Source of the DNA: Deltaproteobacteria bacterium
GTDB lineage: Bacteria; Desulfobacterota; Dissulfuribacteria; Dissulfuribacterales; QOAL01
Length of the DNA: 19,404 bases
Direction of reading: 5' to 3'
Assembly: GCA_027068235.1 (NCBI GenBank)
Contig: JAMOUE010000495.1
Coordinates: 1 to 19,404, forward strand
Shown: piece by piece, positions 1-6,900 of the stretch
Layout of the letters: each line of letters begins with the position of its first letter
Numbering within the stretch: the stretch's first letter is position 1
Position numbers and translations under genes: made by a program
Notes under the pieces: generated by a model
What the model was told of the DNA's origin: nothing
Database searches by the model: none
Seen by the model: only the letters and a program-made list of their open reading frames with translations

Positions 1-125
1 ATTTTTTGCCTCTTTTTTTAGTTTTAGCCCCGCTTATGTTTATTTTTGCCTCCTTATTTTTTATTTTATTGCCTCCAATTAGTTTGTGTTTTTGCGCTTT
101 AGTTCAGCTAAGTGCAATACTAATT
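1..125. repeat. Terminal direct repeat, left copy
   Basis: These 125 bases are identical to 19280-19404, base for base as far as I can read. The simplest reading is that a circular molecule of 19,279 bp was assembled with an overlap. A linear genome with direct terminal repeats is the alternative. The repeat lies in a T-rich stretch and carries three of the four TTGCCTCY motifs (6-13, 46-53, 69-76). Confidence 0.95.
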
Positions 126-267
126 TTTCAACTGTCCCAATTTGAAAAAAAATATGCTCAAGGCTTGAAAAACGTAATTTTACTATTTTTGTTTTTTTCT
201 TTTTTTCTTTTTGGGACACCTCGAACTGTCCCAAATACCTTACGTCGTCACTATGGGGGGATGTTAA
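126..267. promoter_or_regulatory. T-rich leader with TGTCCCAA inverted repeat upstream of the 442-aa gene
   Basis: No gene is supported here. A long T-rich tract (about 176-210) could act as an archaeal oligo-T terminator or as an easily melted element. It is followed by an inverted repeat, TTTGGGACA (210-218) and TGTCCCAAA (227-235), with an 8-nt centre. A further TGTCCCAA stands at 133-140. A weak TATA-like AAATAC sequence lies just after the inverted repeat, and a GGGGGG run at 255-260 provides a ribosome site for the ATG at 268. Together with repeats at 477-485 and 507-515 this could be an operator or an iteron-type origin. The function is inferred. Confidence 0.45.
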
Positions 268-1596
268 ATGAGTAGCCTACAAGATCGAATCCTGCATTGG
301 TTGAAGTCCCAACCCAGTCGAATCTATACTCTAGAAGAAATAACCAATGGAATTAGACACTCAAATAAGGAAAGTGTGAGAAAAAAACTGTTGTTGCTAA
401 GGAAAAAGGGTCTTGTAGGTTATAAACGACCAAAAATGTATTTCCTTTTAGAAAAAAATATTGAAAAAAAAAGAGGTGTCCCAAATCAGGTATATCCCCC
501 CAAGGGTGTCCCAAACGCGAGTGGTGTTAGGGATTTAGGGGTTTTACCTTGGTTGTCTGAGAGGGGGCGATACCATAATGTGCGTGTGATTGGGTATGGG
601 GTGCCTGGTGTTAATGGTCAGGGGAAGCGTGTTGTGAATTTGAGTCATTTACATAAATCTGCTAGGGCTATTTTGTTTTTTCATGGGAACGGTACTTTTG
701 AAGCGTTTTTTGAATGCAAGCGTCCTGGTTTTACTGGTGGGAAAACTGGGACACTTAAGGAGGCTTTTGGGATTGTTCGTTCTGTTTTGGGTTTAATTGC
801 GGGTGATCTTGCTTTTGATGAATGGCCTAACTTTATTGTGGAACGGTTTGAGGTGAGGAACTCTAGAAAAGTGGTTTATACCGGGGTTAATGTGCTCGTA
901 GAGGTGTTTGCGGGTAAAGTTTTTCTTCATGCTTATAAAGATGTGGATGAGGATGGGAATCCTACGCTTGAGACCGAGGTTTGGTTTAGAGGTATGGAGG
1001 TAAGTCTTGAAGATGTTTTAGCATCTGCGTATGTGACTCGTGATTATATGAGGGCGATGCATCACATTGAAGAGGTGAAAAAACAGACGATTGCTTATCT
1101 TGCGAATGCGATGTTACGGGATCAAGAATTGCTTGAGAATACTGGTCGCTTACGTATTATTGCTGAATCATTAGGTGTTAGGGCGAATGAAACTAACCAG
1201 AGATTATTGCAGGTTCTTAACGGGTTAGATCATATCGAAAGTAGTTTGGAAGTCCAGACAAGTTTGTTGGCACAAACAACTAGTACACAGGAAAGGATTG
1301 CTTCGGTTCTTGACAGGACTTCAGAGATTCATGGTGTTATGACGTCCATTCTTTCAAGAATAGAACACCGTTCTAATGAGATATTGGAGATAGTCCAGTC
1401 TTCTCGAGACAAGATTCTTTCTTATTTAAACACGCACGGTACTAGTACTATCCAAGAAATCATGGTTCATACCGGGCTTTCATATATGGTTGTTTGGCGT
1501 GAATTGAAGAACTTGGTAAGGAGCGGTATAGTCGTGGAGGAGAGAATGAGAAATGGGCGGGGACGACCTAGGGGTATCTATCGGATCCGCGATTGA
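268..1596 (+). CDS. 442-aa DNA-binding protein with winged-helix ends; candidate replication initiator or regulator
   Basis: The family is not recognised. Residues about 1-60 look like a winged-helix domain (helices, then a KKGLVGYKRPKMYFLL wing). About 75-300 form a mixed alpha/beta domain without a known catalytic motif. About 305-385 form a long amphipathic helix or coiled coil (repeated LLQVL, HIESSL, ILSRIEHR-type heptads). About 385-442 form a second winged helix, TIQEIMVHTGLSYMVVWREL, ending in a basic RNGRGRPRG segment like an AT-hook. The ATG has a G-run ribosome site at 255-260. TGTCCCAA motifs lie upstream and within its first 80 codons, as is common when a plasmid initiator binds its own origin region. 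The two HTH ends and coiled coil would suit a dimer binding repeated DNA. Codons from about 520 on are strongly G/T-rich, unlike the A-rich 5' end. Replication initiation is inference; a transcription regulator is equally possible. Confidence 0.85.
   Translation: MSSLQDRILHWLKSQPSRIYTLEEITNGIRHSNKESVRKKLLLLRKKGLVGYKRPKMYFLLEKNIEKKRGVPNQVYPPKGVPNASGVRDLGVLPWLSERGRYHNVRVIGYGVPGVNGQGKRVVNLSHLHKSARAILFFHGNGTFEAFFECKRPGFTGGKTGTLKEAFGIVRSVLGLIAGDLAFDEWPNFIVERFEVRNSRKVVYTGVNVLVEVFAGKVFLHAYKDVDEDGNPTLETEVWFRGMEVSLEDVLASAYVTRDYMRAMHHIEEVKKQTIAYLANAMLRDQELLENTGRLRIIAESLGVRANETNQRLLQVLNGLDHIESSLEVQTSLLAQTTSTQERIASVLDRTSEIHGVMTSILSRIEHRSNEILEIVQSSRDKILSYLNTHGTSTIQEIMVHTGLSYMVVWRELKNLVRSGIVVEERMRNGRGRPRGIYRIRD
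477..515. repeat. Two phased GGTGTCCCAAA repeats inside the 442-aa gene
   Basis: GGTGTCCCAAA occurs at 475-485 and 505-515, exactly 30 bp apart, about three DNA turns. The core TGTCCCAA is the motif found at 133-140 and as an inverted pair at 210-234; TGGGACA at 747-753 is a shorter reverse match. At the protein level the pair encodes a repeated GVPN. It may be a coding-embedded protein-binding array. Confidence 0.55.
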
Positions 1597-1617
1597 TGGT
1601 GCGGCACCGCACGGAAG
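1594..1617 (+). repeat. 24-bp direct repeat, copy 1, with GTGCGG/CCGCAC dyad
   Basis: This 24-bp block matches 1811-1834 exactly. Its core GTGCGGCACCGCAC has arms GTGCGG and CCGCAC around a 2-bp centre. It starts with the TGA stop codon of the 442-aa gene and ends 15 bp before the GTG of the 72-aa gene, next to its ribosome site, so a bound protein could affect expression there. The reverse-oriented core recurs at 15958-15971 just before PCNA. It is a candidate operator or centromere-like (parS-type) site. Confidence 0.8.
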
Positions 1618-1632
1618 TAAAGAGGTGGTATT

Positions 1633-1851
1633 GTGAGTGAGGAAGTGTTAGGTCCTTCGCAGGAAAAGATTATCGCCTTATTCCGAGAGAAAAGAGAGAT
1701 AACGATTAACGACGTTGTGGAGCTCGGTTTTTCGAGGAAAACGGCTCAAAATCATGTGCTTAAACTGCTAAAAAAACGGGTCATTATCCGGGTTAGGAAG
1801 GGCTGCTATATGATGGTGCGGCACCGCACGGAAGAAATCAAAAATCAATAG
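1633..1851 (+). CDS. 72-aa winged-helix DNA-binding protein
   Basis: A small, probably cytoplasmic DNA-binding protein. Residues about 8-60 fit a compact winged helix: a first helix (SQEKIIALFREK), a short turn, a recognition-type helix (SRKTAQNHVLKLLKKR), then a basic wing (VIIRVRKGCYMM). The start is GTG, with a GAGGTGG ribosome site at 1622-1628 immediately upstream. The gene sits between two identical 24-bp direct repeats, the second encoding residues near its C-terminus, so the whole gene looks like a cassette bounded by the repeats. It may bind these dyads and regulate itself or the structured leader downstream, which is inference. The full-length helix-turn-helix makes it likely to be functional rather than debris. 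Confidence 0.8.
   Translation: MSEEVLGPSQEKIIALFREKREITINDVVELGFSRKTAQNHVLKLLKKRVIIRVRKGCYMMVRHRTEEIKNQ
1811..1834 (+). repeat. 24-bp direct repeat, copy 2, inside the 3' end of the 72-aa gene
   Basis: This is identical to 1594-1617 at a distance of 217 bp. Here the dyad is coding (residues MMVRHRTE), whereas copy 1 is non-coding. Conservation of all 24 bases in two different contexts suggests selection on the DNA or a recent duplication. Confidence 0.8.
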
Positions 1852-1852
1852 A

Positions 1853-1890
1853 CCCCATTAAATACTCTTTTTAAAAAATAATATATGGGG
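1853..1890 (+). promoter_or_regulatory. Promoter of the leader RNA and envelope module
   Basis: An AT-rich TATA-like block (about 1868-1886, TTTTTAAAAAATAATATAT) follows the stop of the 72-aa gene. It is bracketed by a 6-bp inverted repeat, CCCCAT at 1853-1858 and ATGGGG at 1885-1890, which could be an operator around the TATA box. Transcription would start near 1900, about 280 nt before the next ATG. Confidence 0.55.
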
Positions 1891-1904
1891 CACGTGCGTG
1901 CTCT

Positions 1905-2160
1905 CCATGCAAAACCTCCTCCTTTCCCCCCTCTCCCCCTATCATATCATGATCCCGCAAAGGGGGTCTGAGCCTGGGTTTGGGAAAGTAGCGGGCCACC
2001 AGGGAAGTGCTCCCGGTTTCCGCGGAGCCCCCAGACTGGTGGCGGCGATGAAGACCCCCGCCTATGGCCTCTACGAAACAGGCCAGATCTCGAGATCTTT
2101 TACCGGGATCTCGAGAAAAAAAGACTCAAGATCCTCCCTGGTTTTCCAGTTCCAGGGAGC
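1905..2160 (+). ncRNA. GC-rich structured leader or small RNA upstream of the envelope genes
   Basis: This region of more than 300 bp has no convincing gene but a dense set of exact stems. GGGGGTCT (1962-1969) pairs with AGACCCCC (2052-2059), enclosing GCCACCAG (1995-2002) with CTGGTGGC (2036-2043), which in turn holds GGGA/TCCC and GGTTTC/GGAGCC hairpins. Then come TGGCCT/AGGCCA (2065-2070/2080-2085), CTCGAGATC/GATCTCGAG (2089-2097/2107-2115) and CTCCCTGG/CCAGGGAG (2134-2141/2152-2159). A pyrimidine tract at 1911-1940 ends in CCCCCT, which could compete for the GGGGG of the outer stem. The GC content stands out from its AT-rich surroundings, typical of structured RNA in AT-rich archaea. I do not recognise it as RNase P, SRP, tRNA or a known riboswitch. 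It may be a 5' UTR control element, a separate RNA, or a DNA-level signal for replication or packaging. Confidence 0.5.
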
Positions 2161-2183
2161 CAGAAAAAAGGTGAAAAAGAAAA

Positions 2184-3803
2184 ATGAAGCTAAAAGCATA
2201 CGTATTTGTAGCTTTTTTTGTAGCTATATTATTAACTAGCCAGTTGCCTGTGCAAGCTGAAGACACTGCCATTACTTTCCCCAGCGTTACGGGGTACTTC
2301 GAGGGAGATGTTCTCGTTTCGACTACAACGTTGACTGGAATTATTGACCGTATTGACATGGCTTTCAAAGAGGTTTCCCAATACAGCCAACACTACCCCA
2401 CAATTCAAGCCTTCTTGGAATCCGTTCCTATGGGGTACCAAATAGACTTAGATCCTTCAGAGGGATTGTTCGCTGCTGTCAAAGTTTCAACAAACACATG
2501 GAGCATTCGTTTCTCTACTGAAACCGCCGCCGCCCCGGTTCTCGATCAAGCAACGACCACTACAAGTCCTGGTGAGATCGGTGTAGTTCCTCAAGAACGC
2601 GAGGAAAGCGATAAAGACATGGGCTTACCGTTTTTCGTAGGTGATTCGAGTTACATTCTCAAAAACGAAACGGGGTTCCAAACAACTACTTATGAGTATC
2701 CTACAGACTTTGCCGTTGTCCCCAAACTGATTTTGGCTTTATATAACGTCCAGAGTTTATCGACTTCTAACATTTCTGTTACCGTGTCCTACGTGAATAG
2801 CACCTCGGTACCAAACCTAAACAGCACTTATGCCGTAAATAAGACCCTTTTCAACGATTTTGTACGGACCAGTACCACTCTGTGGTGGCGTTTAGACCTC
2901 GAAAACACTCAAAACGCCTACGTTGCCCACGTCAAGATAACAAACATAGACGTTCTAGGTGGCATTTATATCTATACTACTACTGCCGATGCTCGAGACT
3001 CCCGATATTCCACAATATACATAGGTGATAGAACCTCGCCTGACTATAATTTCACACAAACACTTAATTCTATACCTTGGGAAAACTGGGAGAAAATCGA
3101 AGTCTGGAAACAGAAACAACCATCTACTGCCCTATATAGCACGGGAGACCCCGATGTCCCAGTAGTACTAAATGGTTTCTGGACTAGTATCACCCCGACC
3201 CAGATCCTTACTGTCCCCTCAAAAATACGTACCAGAGCAGACAACGTGATAAATGAAGCACGTGGCTGGAACAGTGCTTCTGACCTCCAAAACAGCATCA
3301 AGAAATCAGTGGCGGCCAAATTATCTATCAATCCTGAAGAGCTCACCTTGGATAAAATAACTAAAGCAGCTATGGGGTGGGCAGTAACACCAGAAACAGC
3401 CCAAGCACTGCAAAACACTATGGACAAAGCCGCCGAAGTTTCTTCTGACGTAAAAACAGTGATCAATACCGCTCAGGAAAAGACGCTTAAGAGGATACAC
3501 TTCGCAACCGAAATAGCCGCTGACGCCATCAAAAACACAGCCGCCGCTGCAAAGGACGTCAAAGATATCACCACTGGGATCTTCGCAACCGCCAAAGCCA
3601 AAGCCACTCAATTTGCTACAGACATCAAAGACAACATAGTCGATGCGACCGGGAAAATAGTTCACGGAGCTGTTTCCGTAGTTAGTAAAGCAAAGCAATT
3701 CGTTACAGAAGGAATGAATTGGCTCTTAGTGCTCGGAGGAATCTTGGCAGTGATCGTGGTTAGCGGGGCTATCATCTACCTTAAATTCCTATACAGACGC
3801 TAA
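2184..3803 (+). CDS. 539-aa secreted, C-terminally anchored surface protein
   Basis: A type I membrane protein, probably displayed on the cell or particle surface. Residues 1-25 are a signal peptide (hydrophobic core, cleavage after PVQA). About 26-120 are a folded N-domain, followed by a Thr-rich linker (TTTTSPGE) and a beta-rich domain of about 150-330 with several N-X-S/T sequons. Residues 340-510 are mostly amphipathic helix with many Ala and Lys (AAAAAKDVKDI, FATAKAKATQFATDI). Residues 513-534 form one transmembrane helix with a basic tail, YLKFLYRR. The ATG at 2184 has AGGTGA 10 nt upstream. It is the first gene after the structured leader and precedes the 1573-aa spike-like gene. A long helical stalk next to the membrane anchor is compatible with a viral spike or fusion protein, but no family is recognised. 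Coding-strand bases are A/C-rich. Confidence 0.85.
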   Translation: MKLKAYVFVAFFVAILLTSQLPVQAEDTAITFPSVTGYFEGDVLVSTTTLTGIIDRIDMAFKEVSQYSQHYPTIQAFLESVPMGYQIDLDPSEGLFAAVKVSTNTWSIRFSTETAAAPVLDQATTTTSPGEIGVVPQEREESDKDMGLPFFVGDSSYILKNETGFQTTTYEYPTDFAVVPKLILALYNVQSLSTSNISVTVSYVNSTSVPNLNSTYAVNKTLFNDFVRTSTTLWWRLDLENTQNAYVAHVKITNIDVLGGIYIYTTTADARDSRYSTIYIGDRTSPDYNFTQTLNSIPWENWEKIEVWKQKQPSTALYSTGDPDVPVVLNGFWTSITPTQILTVPSKIRTRADNVINEARGWNSASDLQNSIKKSVAAKLSINPEELTLDKITKAAMGWAVTPETAQALQNTMDKAAEVSSDVKTVINTAQEKTLKRIHFATEIAADAIKNTAAAAKDVKDITTGIFATAKAKATQFATDIKDNIVDATGKIVHGAVSVVSKAKQFVTEGMNWLLVLGGILAVIVVSGAIIYLKFLYRR

Positions 3804-3829
3804 ACAATTCCCTGACAATCTGTCTTTCA

Positions 3830-3842
3830 TTTTTTTTCTTCT
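3830..3842 (+). terminator. Oligo-T terminator after the 539-aa gene
   Basis: A run of eight T (3830-3837) followed by CTTCTT lies 27 bp after the stop codon. T-tracts without a hairpin are the usual intrinsic terminators in archaea. It may reduce, rather than stop, read-through into the 1573-aa gene, which has no obvious TATA box of its own. Confidence 0.45.
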
Positions 3843-3852
3843 TACCCTCAAA

Positions 3853-3876
3853 CTTAGGACCCTTAAGGATCCTGAG
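3853..3876. repeat. 24-bp near-perfect dyad centred on CCTTAAGG
   Basis: Around the palindrome CCTTAAGG (3861-3868) the sequence is nearly self-complementary from CTTAGGA to TCCTGAG, with one mismatch and one G-T pair. It stands 33 bp before the ATG of the 1573-aa gene. CCTTAAGG also opens a tandem repeat at 14041. It could be an operator for the envelope genes. Confidence 0.4.
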
Positions 3877-3909
3877 GAACGTCAAAAAAACAAAAGAGGT
3901 GAATGAAAA

Positions 3910-6900
3910 ATGATTAAAAGCAACCAAATAATTGTTTTCGCACTTATCCTAATGATTAGTGTTCAAGCGATTAGTGTACAAATAATGATCTCAAATGTTA
4001 ATTCAACAAGTATTCCTGACGTAGAAAACAGCACTTTTACGGGCTCCAATAATAATACGCGTGAAAATACAAGCGAGAAGTATCCACAACATACTTCTCC
4101 AATGTCCCTATCAGAATCATCCCCGCAAATAGCTTTTCCCTCTGATTGGCTCCAGGGTGAAAGTGTTCATATTGAGCATGTATTTCCCACTCAATATCCT
4201 GTTTATTCAGATGTAATCTTAAATGCTAAAGATCAAACTGGAAATTCGTATTCAGCAATTACAGGTGTTTCTCAAATTTGGAACGCAAAATCAGATGATG
4301 GACTGTATTTAGTTAGTGAGGCAGAATATCATACCACGGATCAAATAGTTGACCATGAACACATGATATTGTTTGAAAAAGATGGCTTAGGGGGTAATCG
4401 TTACTATTTATATTATGATTTTAAAATTGAAATTACCTTATACGATGACAACGCAGGAACTTTTACAACATATACCTCTAGTGCTATTTTGAGCTACTAT
4501 ACTTCTGACATAACGTTTGCTTTAATTGGATTAGGGTTCCAAGTAGGAATTGATAAGGACTATAATACTCTTAATACACAGGTTCACATAGTTGTAAATT
4601 CAGACCATAAATATGAGCCAGGTGACGCTTGGCCTATTACTTCCTATTCGTACATTTATAAAACAGTTCTAAAGGTCGATTATGTATATCTGAAAGGAGA
4701 TAATTTAGAGGAAAACATACGTAGTGAGTATAAATATAGCTCTCCAACAATTTTAAATCATCAACTAGAAATTAAGACAAATATTAATGGAGAAGAATTG
4801 CATGTTTTTACACCACTCTCTTGGAACCTTACTACTATATCCCCTGAAGTAACCTACGTATGGGATAATACAAACAAGTATTGGGTCATAAACACATGGT
4901 ATCCCACAACATATACAATTACGTTTATTTCTGGAGATGGATATGGGGTTGATTATCAGCGAAAGCCCCAGTTGCTTGCTTTGCGTGAAGTTAGTAGTGA
5001 TTATCTGCAAGACATTTCATTTGAGAACGGGAAATGGTCTGATGATTGGAAGGAATACTCTGGTCTTGGTTTCGATACGGTCTCCCTAGATACGTCTATT
5101 GTGTTTGATGGAAGTTTCTCGGTTAAATTAGGCGATACCGATAGTTCTACAGACATTTTCGAGTTACTAGAGAATCTTTCCCCAGGCTATTATTATATTA
5201 GCTTCAATTATTATGTGGAAACGTGGGTTTCGGGTACTTTACAGTTAAAGCTTTATACGAATAGAGGGAACGAATATCCCTCTTTAGACACTACTGTTTT
5301 AAATCGGTGGCAATCGTTTTTCTATTATTATCATGTGGATCAAGAACCTACAGGGGCATCAACTAATTTTCAAATTCAGTTTTCTGCAGGAATCGGCACT
5401 ATATATTTTGACAACTTTAAAATTTACAGATCTAGCTCCCAACTTCAAACAGTGGGTCTAAATCAGTATGAAATTTCTGGGATCTTAAGAAGTTGGGACA
5501 ATCGCCAAAATCCTCCTATGCCAAATTCATTGGTTCAAGTTCAATTAAGATCACGAACCGAAAACACTTTGGTAAAGAGTTGGCATGATGTCCAAACTGA
5601 TTCACAGGGTGTATTTAGCGTTACCTATAATCAAGAGTTAGAACAAAAGGAGTATGAAATTCGAGTATGGTCTTGGGATTCATATTTTGCAATGGGAACA
5701 CTCCCAGAAAACATGCTTCACATTACGCCAAGCAGGGTTTCTGGATGGGCCGACGTTTCACACACTACCGAAACTATTTCTTACGAAACGTCTGAAAACG
5801 CCATTAGGATTCAAGATAGTACCACAAGCACAACACACGATATCAGGTTCTATCCAACCGTAAATTGGGATTTAAGGGAAGTGGATTTTTGGCTAATATC
5901 CTATAGATCTACTGTCTCAACGACTCTATACATTGATTATTGGACTCTAAGAACCACTTCCACCGATGAAGTAGTGTGGTACTCTTCAAAATTCATAGAT
6001 GATGTGTATGTAGCAGACCCGTTACTAAGAACCAGTTATTCAACTCATGCGTTCGACATGGATAGCTGGATCGTGATCAACAATTGGGATGCTTCAAATG
6101 TAGATTTTCTCGATTTTCGTTTGCATAGTTCCAGCTCAGAATCACTAGACATACTCATTTCAGAATTTAGATTTATAACCGCCCAAAAAACATATTTTAC
6201 GCCTATCCCTGCGTCCCAAAAGACTTTTGAATATGAACAGAATAATGAATGGGACTTCTCGGAGGGAACTTTAGAATCATGGACTTACAAAGGAGGCACT
6301 CCTACTGAAAACCGTGTTACGGAGTTCGGATATACGCAATTTGAGACGAGAGCTGGTTCTTGGGATGGAATATATATTAACAGTTTTCGTGCTCTTGGGC
6401 TACCAAACTTAGAGGCGAAAGATGGTTACCTTACAGTAGTAATTCGTTTCTGGTGCAACGTAAGTGGAAACCAATACTATTTTTACACAAATAATTATGA
6501 CATGACAGACCCTCACAATATGGCTGTAGTTACCAGCGTGGCCAACACGTGGATCACGGTAACAGATACCATTCTATTCCCAAGTGGAGGGATTGACGAT
6601 ATCCGCTTCGAAGCTCGTGGTGGATTAGCACCTTATCCCGCGTTGGTACGCGTGGACTTCGTTCGTTTAGTGCACACTAAATCTCAGAGTTATTATCAAG
6701 GAGATTCTTATTTCGTTGCAGACAGTGAAAATTCAAGTCTAACGTATGCAGTCTTCTCAGATAATGTATTCATAGGACATTATTCTGATTTGGAAATAGT
6801 CCCTGCAAATCTCACTGCATCAAACCACAACCTAACATTAATCCCCGTGATAGATCGAATCGAAAACTTTCCTGGTGTATTCATTTCAGGAGTTCCTATA

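Noticed and set aside
6..275. 89-aa hydrophobic ORF ahead of the 442-aa gene
   Set aside because: Its Phe/Leu/Ile content follows from the T-rich DNA, it covers the repeats and a T-tract, and I saw no ribosome site. It remains possible as a small membrane protein but is not supported.
1962..2059. tRNA, SRP RNA or RNase P RNA in the GC-rich leader
   Set aside because: No T-arm GGTTCRA, no SRP GGAAG-type core, and no RNase P conserved blocks seen; the shape does not fit a cloverleaf.
2089..2115. Intrinsic terminator hairpin CTCGAGATC/GATCTCGAG
   Set aside because: It is followed by an A-run, not a T-run, on the plus strand, and an active gene begins 68 bp later.
1898..2239. 113-aa forward ORF over the structured leader
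   Set aside because: Low-complexity composition, no domain, runs into the signal peptide of the 539-aa gene in another frame; the stems explain this DNA better.
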